A stretch of DNA of 64,000 nt, from positions 1-64,000 of the forward strand of contig DAMCZI010000007.1 in assembly GCA_032095175.1 (NCBI GenBank). Reading direction: 5' to 3'. The notes under the pieces were generated by a model. The model was given only the letters and a program-made list of their open reading frames with translations. It did not search any database and was not told where the DNA came from. Source of the DNA: DAMCZI01 sp032095175. Lineage in GTDB: Bacteria; Bacillota; Clostridia; Clostridiales; Caloramatoraceae. The position numbers and the translations under genes are program-made. Of the stretch, positions 1 to 8,347 are shown piece after piece. The number at the start of each line of letters is the position of its first letter. The stretch's first letter is position 1.

Positions 1-103
1 TGACATCTTACAACTTCTTTGCGAGCGGAGTAGTCGACGGAAGCAATATTTCTTGACCTTCACGGTCTATTACAGATAAACCTAGTTAGGATGCTACGCA
101 TAA

Positions 104-144
104 TCCCTAAATTATAAATTAAACTTATGTAAATAATTTAGGGA
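104..144. terminator. AT-rich hairpin upstream of the P1 peptidase gene
   Basis: A 12-bp inverted repeat (TCCCTAAATTAT paired with ATAATTTAGGGA) ends about 30 bases before the first gene. On the + strand it is followed by an AT stretch with no clean T-run. It could terminate an upstream transcript or act as a leader hairpin. The first 100 bases hold no gene I can support. Confidence 0.4.
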
Positions 145-175
145 TTTATATATAATTGAAGGAGGAGGGGATTAG

Positions 176-1237
176 ATGAAAGGGCAAAAGAGAATTAGAG
201 ATTATGGAATTGTTGTTGGTGGTATGGAAACGGGGATGTTAAATTCTATAACTGATGTGGAGGGGGTTAAAGTTGGACATGTTACCCTTGATGGGGGGGA
301 GATGAAGACTGGGGTTACAGCGATACTTCCACATGGGGGTAATATATTCAAGGAAAAGGTTAGGGCTGCGGTGCATGTTATAAATGGGTTTGGGAAGACA
401 ATGGGGACGATACAGATAGAGGAATTGGGGACAATTGAAACTCCTATAGTGCTTACCAATACATTAAGCATAGGTGCTGCATGTGATGGACTTATAGATT
501 ATATGATTTTAAATAATCCGGATATATGCTCGACAACGGGAAGTGTGAACCCTGTGGTGTGTGAATGTAATGATCAGTATCTGAATGATATAAGGGGAAA
601 ACGAATCAAAGGGGAGCATGTATTTGAGGCTATAGAAAATGCAGGTGTTGATTTTGAGGAGGGTGCTGTTGGAGCTGGGACTGGAATGGCATGCCTAGGA
701 TTAAAGGGAGGAATAGGTACTGCTTCAAGGGTTATGGATATGGATGGAAAGACATACACCATGGGTGCTCTTGTTATGTCAAACTTCGGGACTGGAGAAG
801 ACTTATTGATTGATGGAATTAAGGCTGGAAAGATTATAAAGGGTATTGAGGAATTGAATGGACCTAAAGAGGACAAGGGTTCTATAATTATGCTAATTGC
901 AACAGATATCCCTTTAACTGAAAGACAGTTAAAAAGGGTATGCAAAAGGGCTGGAGTTGGACTAAGCAGAACTGGTTCCCACATTGGAAATGGAAGCGGA
1001 GATATAGTAATTAGTTTTACAACTGCTAATAGAGTCATGCATTATCAGGATAGAGATATAGTGGACATGAAGGTGCTGAATGAAAACAGAATGGATAAGG
1101 TTTTTAGGGCTGCAGCTGAGTCCATAGAAGAGGCAATATTAAACTCACTTATATGTGCTAAGACAACAATAGGAAAGGAGGGACACACTAGAAAGTCACT
1201 TTGTGAGTATATGGATAGGATTTTCAGTTCTAGGTAA
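176..1237 (+). CDS. P1 (DmpA/S58) family aminopeptidase
   Basis: This 353-residue protein matches the self-processing DmpA/P1 family, N-terminal nucleophile hydrolases that release N-terminal residues from small peptides or amides. The family signature is visible as SNFGTGEDLLIDG near residues 202-214 and GSIIMLIATDIPL near 235-247. Autocleavage in DmpA occurs between Gly and Ser, and the equivalent pair here is Gly235-Ser236, making Ser236 the predicted nucleophile. A later GNGSGD motif also fits. There is no signal peptide, so it is probably cytoplasmic. The ATG follows a strong AAGGAGGAGGGG ribosome site. It is a single-gene unit facing ptsG. The substrate cannot be deduced. Confidence 0.9.
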   Translation: MKGQKRIRDYGIVVGGMETGMLNSITDVEGVKVGHVTLDGGEMKTGVTAILPHGGNIFKEKVRAAVHVINGFGKTMGTIQIEELGTIETPIVLTNTLSIGAACDGLIDYMILNNPDICSTTGSVNPVVCECNDQYLNDIRGKRIKGEHVFEAIENAGVDFEEGAVGAGTGMACLGLKGGIGTASRVMDMDGKTYTMGALVMSNFGTGEDLLIDGIKAGKIIKGIEELNGPKEDKGSIIMLIATDIPLTERQLKRVCKRAGVGLSRTGSHIGNGSGDIVISFTTANRVMHYQDRDIVDMKVLNENRMDKVFRAAAESIEEAILNSLICAKTTIGKEGHTRKSLCEYMDRIFSSR

Positions 1238-1251
1238 GGATTATAGTTTAT

Positions 1252-1369
1252 AAAAAAAGGGCATAAGGGTAACAGTCACTTGAGTTTTGAGTTATTTAGG
1301 TAGTGTTGTGATTAACTGATAGTTGAGCTAAAATAACTCAAAACTCAAGAGCCTGTCACCCTTATGCCC
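1252..1369 (-). terminator. ptsG terminator carrying a family A palindrome in its loop
   Basis: Read on the minus strand, GGGCATAAGGGT (1358-1369) pairs with ACCCTTATGCCC (1259-1270) and is followed by seven Ts (1252-1258). That is a good intrinsic terminator for ptsG. The loop is occupied by a family A palindrome, so the whole forms one very long hairpin. It may also stop the converging P1 peptidase transcript. Confidence 0.7.
1271..1357. repeat. Family A palindrome, copy 1
   Basis: The arms read (A)ACAGTCACTTGAGTTTTGAG and CTCAAAACTCAAGAGCCTGT around an unpaired centre of about 35 bases. The same TTGAGTTTTGAGTTATTT arm recurs at 12.8, 15.9, 44.9 and 58.8 kb, with a variant at 46.5 kb. This copy sits in the loop of the ptsG terminator. 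Confidence 0.8.
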
Positions 1370-1378
1370 ATTTGAGGT

Positions 1379-3409
1379 TTATTCTATTTTTATAACTCCC
1401 TGCTGACCTTTGTTAACTCTTTGGCCAGGTTGAATTACAATTTTTTGACCTTCCTTTAGGTTTGTAAATACAATTGGAGTAATAAGTGATGGAACTTTAT
1501 CCTTTATTTCGTCTATATTTGCTTTTAATATAGGCTGCCCTGTTTTTACCTTTTCACCTTGATCTACAAGGGCAGTAAGACCTTCACCTTTTAGGTTCAC
1601 AGTATCTATTCCAAAGTGTATCAGTATTTCAAGTCCACCCTCGGATGTTATTCCAATGGCATGCTTTGTTGGGAATACAGTTGTTATTGTTCCGTTAACA
1701 GGTGAAACAACCTCTCCAGAGGATGGCTTTATAGCAAATCCATCTCCCATCATTTTCTGGGAGAAAACTTCGTCAGGGACTTCTGTTATTTGTATCAATT
1801 CTCCATCAAGAGGCGATACTAATATATCATCATTTTTATTTATATTTTCAACTACATTAGGGCACTGCTTAACATCATTTATTGGCAGAATAGTTCTACC
1901 CTCCATTATATTTTTAATCTGGGTTTTTAACTGATCAGACTTTGGCCCAAAAATCGCCTGTATGCTGTCTCCTACCTCTAAAACACCTGCTGCTCCAAGT
2001 TTTTTGAGTTCATTCTTATCTACCTTTTTAATATCAACTACATTTACACGAAGTCTTGTAATGCATGCGTCAAGGTTAGCTATGTTTTCTTTTCCACCAA
2101 GTGCAGCTAATATTCCCGCTGCAAGCTCAGTTGCTGTAGAGACCTTAGGAACATCTTCCTCAACAAAGTCTGCTTCACGACCTGGAGTTTTTAAATTCCA
2201 TTTTCTTATTGCAAAACGGAATCCAAAATAGTAAATTGCAGAGAATGCAAGTCCTACAGGTATAACAAGCCACCATGCTGTACGGTTTGGCATCACCCCA
2301 AATAGAAGGAAGTCTATTACTCCTCCAGAGAAGGTCATTCCTATTTTTACATTAAGGATATGCATTATCATAAAGGAAAGACCAGCGAATATGCAGTGTA
2401 TACCAAATAACACAGGGGCAACGAACAGGAATGCAAATTCAATTGGTTCTGTTATTCCTGTTAAAAAGGATGTTAATGCAACGGAAACAAACATTCCTGA
2501 AAGAGCCTTCTTCCTTTCGGGTCTTGCTTCGTGATACATTGCAAGTGCTGCAGCAGGCAAGCCAAACATCATAAATGGGAACTTACCAGTCATAAATGTA
2601 CCTGCTGTAAATGGAACACCATCCTTTAGTTGTGCAAAGAAAATATTCTGATCTCCATTTATTACTTGACCAGCTTTGTTTATATACTCTCCAAACTGAT
2701 ACCAGAATGGGTTATAGAATATATGATGAAGTCCAAATGGAATTAAGGCTCTTTCGATTACACCAAATACAAAGGCTGCAAGGGTTCTGTTTGCATCTAT
2801 CATATTGTGGGAAAATGCATTTAAGCCGCCCTGTATATATGGCCATACAAAAGTCATTATAATTCCAATGAATAGGGCAAAAACAGATGTAACAATAGGT
2901 ACAAATCTTTTTCCGGCAAAGAATCCCAAGTATTGTGGCAGTTCAATATCATAATATTTTTTATAAATCTGAGCAGCTGCAATACCTATGATAATACCTC
3001 CAAAAACACCGGTTTGAAGGGTAGGTATTCCAAGTACGCTTGCATAAGCAGGATTTTTACCAACCATTTCAGCTGTAACTCCTGCAATTGCTCCCATTGT
3101 AACATTCATTATAAGATAGCCAACAATTGCTGCAAGTCCAGCAACGCCTTCTCCTCCTGCAAGGCCAACAGCAACGCCAACAGCAAAAAGAAGTGAAAGA
3201 TTGGAGAATATAATTCCGCCAGCCTGCTCCATTAGCTTTGCAAGGGCTTGAAACCATCCTGCTCCTAATGCAGGAAGAGCATTTAACAGCTGTGGATTTT
3301 GGAATGCATTACCTAGAGCAAGGAGTATACCTGCTGCTGGTAAAAGTGCTACGGGAAGCATGAGTGCTTTTCCAACCTGTTGTAAAATACCAAACGATTT
3401 TTTTAGCAT
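1379..3409 (-). CDS. ptsG: PTS glucose permease, EIICBA
   Basis: This is the membrane permease and phosphotransferase that imports glucose and phosphorylates it using phosphate passed from HPr. The 676 residues are in the order EIIC (about 1-410, multiple membrane helices, GITEPIEF motif), EIIB (about 430-505, phospho-Cys449 in LDACITRLR) and EIIA (about 535-676, His598 in ILIHFGID). The sequence follows Bacillus subtilis PtsG closely along its length, which favours glucose over N-acetylglucosamine. I chose the ATG at 3409 because AAAGGAG lies eight bases upstream; a TTG start six codons earlier has no room for a ribosome site. The long leader upstream suggests antitermination control. No HPr, enzyme I or glcT gene is in the window. 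Confidence 0.93.
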   Translation of the reverse strand: MLKKSFGILQQVGKALMLPVALLPAAGILLALGNAFQNPQLLNALPALGAGWFQALAKLMEQAGGIIFSNLSLLFAVGVAVGLAGGEGVAGLAAIVGYLIMNVTMGAIAGVTAEMVGKNPAYASVLGIPTLQTGVFGGIIIGIAAAQIYKKYYDIELPQYLGFFAGKRFVPIVTSVFALFIGIIMTFVWPYIQGGLNAFSHNMIDANRTLAAFVFGVIERALIPFGLHHIFYNPFWYQFGEYINKAGQVINGDQNIFFAQLKDGVPFTAGTFMTGKFPFMMFGLPAAALAMYHEARPERKKALSGMFVSVALTSFLTGITEPIEFAFLFVAPVLFGIHCIFAGLSFMIMHILNVKIGMTFSGGVIDFLLFGVMPNRTAWWLVIPVGLAFSAIYYFGFRFAIRKWNLKTPGREADFVEEDVPKVSTATELAAGILAALGGKENIANLDACITRLRVNVVDIKKVDKNELKKLGAAGVLEVGDSIQAIFGPKSDQLKTQIKNIMEGRTILPINDVKQCPNVVENINKNDDILVSPLDGELIQITEVPDEVFSQKMMGDGFAIKPSSGEVVSPVNGTITTVFPTKHAIGITSEGGLEILIHFGIDTVNLKGEGLTALVDQGEKVKTGQPILKANIDEIKDKVPSLITPIVFTNLKEGQKIVIQPGQRVNKGQQGVIKIE

Positions 3410-3463
3410 ATAGACTGCTCCTTTCAATTAATTTTGCGATTATGTGCTACTGATATTAATCCT

Positions 3464-3531
3464 CTACATTTCACCTGCATAACATTTGGTTTAGCCAGCA
3501 GGCTTAGAAACTACTATAAATTGAAATGTAG
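3464..3531 (-). promoter_or_regulatory. Structured element in the ptsG leader, near the start codon
   Basis: CTACATTTCA and TGAAATGTAG form a 10-bp stem enclosing a second pairing (CCTGC with GCAGG). It lies about 55 bases upstream of the ptsG ATG in the transcribed leader. It matches no riboswitch I know. Mutually exclusive folding with the upstream antiterminator is possible but not shown. Confidence 0.4.
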
Positions 3532-3579
3532 TTAAATTTGTAATATACAAAACAAAAAAAGCATGAGAATGGTATTAAT

Positions 3580-3612
3580 AAGGCACTTTAAAATGTATAT
3601 ACCAAGTGCCTT
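3580..3612 (-). terminator. Possible attenuator hairpin in the ptsG leader
   Basis: AAGGCACT and AGTGCCTT pair perfectly (8 bp). On the minus strand a T-rich tract comes only some 20 bases later, so this is a weak terminator candidate. A second leader hairpin lies at 3694-3723 (ATAAGCT with AGCTTAT). One of these would be the terminator opposed by the antiterminator at 3735-3763. Confidence 0.4.
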
Positions 3613-3734
3613 TATATAAACTCTAAAATATACTACAACTTATCTTTTCCCAATATTCAAAAGTTAAGTCAAAATAACGTGATGAATATAAAGATAAGCT
3701 ATATAAATTCCAATAGAGCTTATAAACAACCACT

Positions 3735-3763
3735 GCCCATGCCTGATCGAATCAGTAACATCG
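3735..3763 (-). promoter_or_regulatory. GlcT-type ribonucleic antiterminator (RAT) in the ptsG leader
   Basis: On the minus strand the leader contains GTTACTGATTCGATCAGGC followed by ATGGGCAGT. From memory this is nearly identical to the RAT of Bacillus ptsG, bound by the antiterminator GlcT when glucose is available. It lies about 340 bases upstream of the ptsG start, unusually far. A likely -10 (TATAAT) is about 25 bases further upstream on the same strand. Confidence 0.65.
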
Positions 3764-3942
3764 CAATTATTTATTAATTATAGATAAATAAAATGAAATT
3801 TTAATGTATGTTAAAATTTTAACATTAAAAAGTATACAGTTCAACAATTTTTTGAAAAATGTAAACAAGTACCAACCATATTTCATTTTGTATAATTGGA
3901 CAATCATATTTCAAAGTCACCAACAAGCACAAAAGAGAATTA

Positions 3943-3978
3943 ATAACCCCCATGTATCAAATATACATGGGGGTTATT
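3943..3978 (-). terminator. Terminator of the ferritin gene
   Basis: ATAACCCCCATGTAT and ATACATGGGGGTTAT form a long perfect stem with a five-base loop directly after the ferritin stop codon on the minus strand. Confidence 0.85.
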
Positions 3979-3979
3979 A

Positions 3980-4495
3980 CTACTGCTGATTTGGTGCTGG
4001 AGGAGTAAAGGTTCTTGCTGCAAGCTCTGTATCTAACATGTACAGAGCACTACTATCATCCTTTATTCTTTCAAGCTTTTTAATAACTCCGTTTAAAGTG
4101 GATTCCTCTTCAACCTGTTCATCTATAAACCATTTTAAAAAGCTTATAGTAGCATGATCCCTTTCATCCATAGCAATGTCAGTTAGAGTATATATTCTTT
4201 TTGTAACTGATTTTTCATGCTCAAAAGCCTTTTTAAATACATCAAGAAGTGAATCATACTCGTTTTCAGGTTCTTCCATTCCCATAACAACGGCTCTTCC
4301 ATCCATCTGGTTTATGTAATCAAAGAATTTCATAGCATGGAATCTTTCTTCCTCTGCTTGAACCTTAAAAAAGTTTGCAAATCCGTCAAGATCCTGTGAA
4401 TGGCAGTATGCAGCCATTGCAAGGTATATATGCTCTGAGTAGAATTCGTATTGAAGCTGACCATTTAGTTCATTAAGCATTCTTTTGCCAAACAT
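3980..4495 (-). CDS. ftnA: Ferritin
   Basis: This 171-residue non-haem ferritin assembles into an iron-storage shell. The four-helix bundle pattern is clear: an N-terminal helix with QLQYEFYSEHIYLAMAAY, then QAEEERFHAMKFFDYI carrying the ferroxidase Glu and His ligands, then DERDHATISFLKWFIDEQVEEE. Length and motifs match prokaryotic FtnA rather than haem-bound bacterioferritin. The start ATG follows GGAGGTG. It has its own terminator, so it is monocistronic. No Fur-type box was recognised in the 220-base upstream gap, which is otherwise plain AT-rich DNA. Confidence 0.93.
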   Translation of the reverse strand: MFGKRMLNELNGQLQYEFYSEHIYLAMAAYCHSQDLDGFANFFKVQAEEERFHAMKFFDYINQMDGRAVVMGMEEPENEYDSLLDVFKKAFEHEKSVTKRIYTLTDIAMDERDHATISFLKWFIDEQVEEESTLNGVIKKLERIKDDSSALYMLDTELAARTFTPPAPNQQ

Positions 4496-4718
4496 AAAAA
4501 CACCTCCGATATTATGATAATAATTATTTGTAGATATAAATTATCTTTATACTTTAATTCTAATATTAATATGGACTTATTGCAAGTATATTATTTAAGC
4601 TATTATATGTGCATAATAAATTCTGGAATAGATTTGTTAAAAATGTGATACATATAATAGAAAATATAGACAAAATATGATAATATTATATATGTATTGC
4701 AGGGAAGGTGAATAATAG

Positions 4719-5069
4719 ATGGAAAGTAAAATAGATGGAGTAAAAAAAGCAGAGATATCAATGCGTTTTTCTGAATTCGAAATGCCTCCAATGCAGGATG
4801 TTCTAATAGTAGGTAAAAGAGCACCAATTGGTCCAGAAGCAGCTCGAAGAATGGTTGATATACTCTCACCAGATCAGTATGAAATAATTAGAATTGAGCA
4901 TGAATGTGTTGAAGCAATAGTTGCAAGAAAATCTATATTGAATATGATTCAGAAGGATAAATTAATAGCTATTATAATGGAAGAAGGAGGCAAGGTTGCT
5001 AACGAATCTATGATTATAAAAGTGCAGATTAATATAACTCTTCATGTTAGCAAGTCAATTGAAATATGA
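4719..5069 (+). CDS. Uncharacterised 116-residue protein coupled to a diguanylate cyclase
   Basis: I do not recognise this small, soluble protein. It has no membrane segment or signal peptide. The middle (VLIVGKRAPIGPEAARRMVDIL) and the following IIRIEHECVEAIVARKS look like alternating strands and helices. Its stop codon overlaps the next gene's start in ATGA, so the two are translationally coupled and probably act together. The ribosome site GGGAAGGTG supports the ATG. Reasonable guesses are a sensor or partner for the downstream CBS-GGDEF protein; there is no direct evidence. Confidence 0.7.
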   Translation: MESKIDGVKKAEISMRFSEFEMPPMQDVLIVGKRAPIGPEAARRMVDILSPDQYEIIRIEHECVEAIVARKSILNMIQKDKLIAIIMEEGGKVANESMIIKVQINITLHVSKSIEI

Positions 5070-5926
5070 TGCAGGAAATTTATAAAATAATAGATAAAAA
5101 TTTTATAAAGGTTGATATTCTAGATGGAGTAAAACGAGTTATAGATTTATTTTATGAAAAAGATATTGAATGTTTTGCGGTTTATGACAGACAGCAGATA
5201 GTAGGTGTTCTAACAAAAAAAGAATTGATCAGCTGTCATCCAAACAGGATAGCCGCGGATGCAATGTCGGATAGATATAGATGTGTAAATAGCTCTACAC
5301 CATTTTGGACAATAAAAGAGATACTCGATTGTCAGAATATTGATGTTGTTTTTGTTGAGGAAAAAGGGGAAATTGAAGGCTTTTTAACGAAGACAGCAAT
5401 GAATATAGAATTAGGGAAGCATATAGATTTATTGACTGGGCTTTATAAAAGTGATTATATATTTTATAATAGCTATAGTTTAATAAAGAAAGATCAAGAA
5501 ATGTCAGCTATTTTTATTGATTTAAATCATTTCGGATTCATTGATAAAAAATATGGACATATTTATGGAGATGAAATATTAAAAGATGTTGCAAAAGTAT
5601 TAAAAGAAAATATAGTCCAAGATATGTATTTATGTAGATTTGGTGGAGATGAATTTGTTATACTAGCGCCATATTATATTGAAAAATGTAAGGCATTTTC
5701 GGAAAAGTTGGTAGATGCTATTGAGGAATATGAATTTCTAGATAACATACCAGTTTCTATATCTATAGGAATAGCGGGATGTAATGTACATAATAGGAAA
5801 ATATCTGATATACATAGTATAGTTTATAAATTAATAAATATTGCAAGCTTAGCATCAACAGAAGCAAAAAATAGCTCTGAAAATATAATTGTTGCTGGAA
5901 CTTTAGATATGGATGCAATTGCATAG
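5066..5926 (+). CDS. CBS-domain diguanylate cyclase
   Basis: The 286-residue protein has two CBS-like halves (about residues 1-115: FAVYDRQQIVGVLTKKEL, then VVFVEEKGEIEGFLTKTA) followed by a GGDEF domain (about 120-280). The catalytic motif is intact (RFGGDEFVIL, 193-197), as is the metal-binding FIDLNHF. It should make cyclic di-GMP from two GTP, probably modulated by an adenine nucleotide bound to the CBS pair. No RxxD inhibitory site precedes GGDEF, so product inhibition is not expected. It is soluble. Translation is coupled to the preceding gene by a 4-base overlap. Confidence 0.85.
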   Translation: MMQEIYKIIDKNFIKVDILDGVKRVIDLFYEKDIECFAVYDRQQIVGVLTKKELISCHPNRIAADAMSDRYRCVNSSTPFWTIKEILDCQNIDVVFVEEKGEIEGFLTKTAMNIELGKHIDLLTGLYKSDYIFYNSYSLIKKDQEMSAIFIDLNHFGFIDKKYGHIYGDEILKDVAKVLKENIVQDMYLCRFGGDEFVILAPYYIEKCKAFSEKLVDAIEEYEFLDNIPVSISIGIAGCNVHNRKISDIHSIVYKLINIASLASTEAKNSSENIIVAGTLDMDAIA

Positions 5927-5931
5927 ATTAT

Positions 5932-5975
5932 AAAGGACTGATGACCTGGTTAATAGGACAGCAGTCTTTTTTATT
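5932..5975 (+). terminator. Terminator after the CBS-GGDEF gene
   Basis: AAAGGACTG and CAGTCTTTT pair, with a T-rich run following. The loop is rather long, about 20 bases. Confidence 0.65.
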
Positions 5976-6085
5976 TTAATAAAAGGAACACTTGTAATAA
6001 AAATTTCAAAGCAAGTCCCATAAAATGGAACAAAAGTATAATAGACATGTCTAATATAACAAATAGCCAAGAAGGGATGGTTTAT

Positions 6086-8110
6086 ATGAGAAGAAGCAGA
6101 ATATATGTCATGTCTTTTCTGCTGGTGTTCTTTATTGTCTTGCAGAGTTCGAGTATAGGTGCATATAGTATAAAAAATACATCTCAAAATATAGAATTCA
6201 GTAATATAACTGTGCTAAAACCTAAGCTTCCTGTTGTAGGTTCTTATGAAAACTTGAAAAGGCTGATAGAAAACCACTTTAAAAATATGTATAGAGGATT
6301 TCCCAATGGTGATATAGTATATGAAAATTCCCTTGATGGTGGTATGAACAAATCTGCTGGAAATGTGAAAAACACATTTTCATCTGACCAGCAAACACAG
6401 GATTATTCAACAACCAACATTCAGGTTCAGGGAGTAGATGAATCGGATATTGTAAAAACAGATGGGAAATATATATATCAGGTCAGCAATAGAAGAATAA
6501 TAATAACAAAGGCCTATCCAGGAAATAGCATGAGTATTGAGTCAAAGATAAACTTTAATGATAAAAATTTTTATCCAAGTGAAATGTACCTTGATACCAA
6601 AAGGCTTGTAGTCATTGGGAGATCTCAAAGGAATGTACCCGGAGCTTTATCTGATGGATACAATAAATCCAGTGCTTTATACTGCCAACCAATCGGATTT
6701 TCTGGAGTTGCAAAGGTATTGGTTTATGATATATCTGATAAAGGAACTCCAAAGCTTTTAAAGGAACTAGAGATAGATGGAAATATTATAGACTCAAGAA
6801 GAATTGGTTCAAAAGTTTACATTACAGCTAATAAATATTTAAACCCCTATGTAATACAAAATTCTGAGAACGATATCGTTCCATCATATAGGGATACAAT
6901 AAAGGGTAATGGTTATATAAAGTTAGACTATTCAAAGATAAAATATTTCCCTGAATGCTTGTATCCAAACTACCTTATAACTGCATCCTTTGATATAAAT
7001 GATACTAAAAGAGAAGCAGTGATATCAGCTTATCTTGGGGCAGGCGAGAAGGTATATGTTTCAAATGATAACATGTATGTTACAATGCAAAAATACAATG
7101 AACAACCAGTAAGGGGATTATTATCATCGGATAAGAAAACATCCTTTGTTCCATTTACAACATCAAATACTCTTATTTATAGATTTGAACTGAATAATGG
7201 GGAGATTATATATAATGCTAAGGGAGATGTACCAGGACAGCTGCTCAATCAGTTTTCTATGGATGAGCATAATAGATATTTTAGAGTTGCGACAACATCT
7301 GATGAATACAATGAAAAGGGACGATTTATTTCAAAAAATAATGTATATGTATTAGATATGAATATGAATATTAAAGGCAGAATAGAGAATATTGCTCCGG
7401 GGGAAAGAATATACTCCACAAGATTTATAGGAGACAGAGGGTACATGGTTACATTTAAGACAGTTGACCCATTGTTTGTTATAGATTTAAAGAACCCGGA
7501 AAAGCCTAGTATACTCGGTGCTTTGAAGATTCCAGGATACAGCGATTATCTGCACCCTTATGATGAAAATCATATAATAGGTTTTGGAAAGGACACAATA
7601 GAAGCTGCAAATAAAATAGAAGGCTCAAAGGAATCCTTCCCAATAGCATATTATCTTGGAATGAAGGTTGCATTATTTGATGTAAGAGATGTAAATAATC
7701 CAATTGAAAAGTTTTCAGTAAAGATAGGCGACAGGGGGACAGATTCGGAACTTTTAAGAGATCATAAGGCACTGCTATTTTCAAGGGAGAAGAATTTGTT
7801 GGCATTTCCTATAACAGTTATGGAGTGCAAAAACAAATCTGTAAGCATTCCACCTGAGTATGGAACATTTACATTCCAGGGTGCGTATATATACAGTTTA
7901 AATAAAGATAATGGGTTCCAGCTTAAGGGAACAATAACCCATCTTGAGGATGAGGACTATGATAAATCTGGTATGTACTGGTATGACGATGTAAAAAGTG
8001 TACAGAGAATAATTTATATAGGGGATACTCTATATACTATATCCCAAGAAAGAATAAAGGCTAATGATATTTATAATATGAAAGAGATAGGGAGTATTAA
8101 AATAGACTAA
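6086..8110 (+). CDS. Secreted C-terminal beta-propeller domain protein
   Basis: The 674-residue protein begins with a typical signal peptide (basic MRRSR, then about 17 hydrophobic residues ending near GAYS). The rest matches the family of secreted proteins with a C-terminal beta-propeller: the hallmark VQGVDESDIVKTDGKYIY segment, repeated blade-like stretches and many Tyr/Gly turns. No enzymatic motif is visible and the family's role is unknown; interaction with the cell envelope is an inference. I chose the ATG at 6086 because GAAGGGA lies eight bases upstream; upstream ATGs lack a ribosome site and would bury the signal peptide. Confidence 0.8.
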   Translation: MRRSRIYVMSFLLVFFIVLQSSSIGAYSIKNTSQNIEFSNITVLKPKLPVVGSYENLKRLIENHFKNMYRGFPNGDIVYENSLDGGMNKSAGNVKNTFSSDQQTQDYSTTNIQVQGVDESDIVKTDGKYIYQVSNRRIIITKAYPGNSMSIESKINFNDKNFYPSEMYLDTKRLVVIGRSQRNVPGALSDGYNKSSALYCQPIGFSGVAKVLVYDISDKGTPKLLKELEIDGNIIDSRRIGSKVYITANKYLNPYVIQNSENDIVPSYRDTIKGNGYIKLDYSKIKYFPECLYPNYLITASFDINDTKREAVISAYLGAGEKVYVSNDNMYVTMQKYNEQPVRGLLSSDKKTSFVPFTTSNTLIYRFELNNGEIIYNAKGDVPGQLLNQFSMDEHNRYFRVATTSDEYNEKGRFISKNNVYVLDMNMNIKGRIENIAPGERIYSTRFIGDRGYMVTFKTVDPLFVIDLKNPEKPSILGALKIPGYSDYLHPYDENHIIGFGKDTIEAANKIEGSKESFPIAYYLGMKVALFDVRDVNNPIEKFSVKIGDRGTDSELLRDHKALLFSREKNLLAFPITVMECKNKSVSIPPEYGTFTFQGAYIYSLNKDNGFQLKGTITHLEDEDYDKSGMYWYDDVKSVQRIIYIGDTLYTISQERIKANDIYNMKEIGSIKID

Positions 8111-8112
8111 AT

Positions 8113-8220
8113 ATAAATCAAAAATTCTATTACATTTTGTCTTTTTAAACATCCTAAGGTCGGACCAATACTGTAGGGCTGTTTAAAAAAACAAAATGTA
8201 AAGAATTTTACGCTTTATAT
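8113..8220 (+). repeat. Family D covarying hairpin, copy 1
   Basis: AAAATTCTATTACATTTTGT pairs across a loop containing CATCCTAAGGTCGGACC with TGTTTAAAAA, ACAAAATGTAA and AGAATTTT. Flanks and loop match the other D copies at 51.1, 55.9, 57.6, 62.1 and 62.3 kb, but the middle of the stem differs with pairing kept. Confidence 0.8.
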
Positions 8221-8280
8221 ATAGATATAAAGCTAATGGGTTTTTGGCTTTTGCCTTACGATATAAATTCCCGCCATTTA

Positions 8281-8322
8281 ACCATACAAAAACCGCAGTG
8301 TTTCTGCGGTTTTTGTATGGTT
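8281..8322. terminator. Bidirectional terminator between the beta-propeller and CAAX protease genes
   Basis: ACCATACAAAAACCGCAG and CTGCGGTTTTTGTATGGT form a perfect 18-bp stem with a short loop. Internal A/T tracts give T-runs on both strands, fitting two convergent genes. Confidence 0.85.
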
Positions 8323-8347
8323 ATATTTAATATGAAGAATGAAAGTT

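Noticed and set aside
1..60. Possible end of an upstream gene (a short + strand frame ending in a stop at about 56)
   Set aside because: Too short to judge; no family was recognised and either strand is possible.
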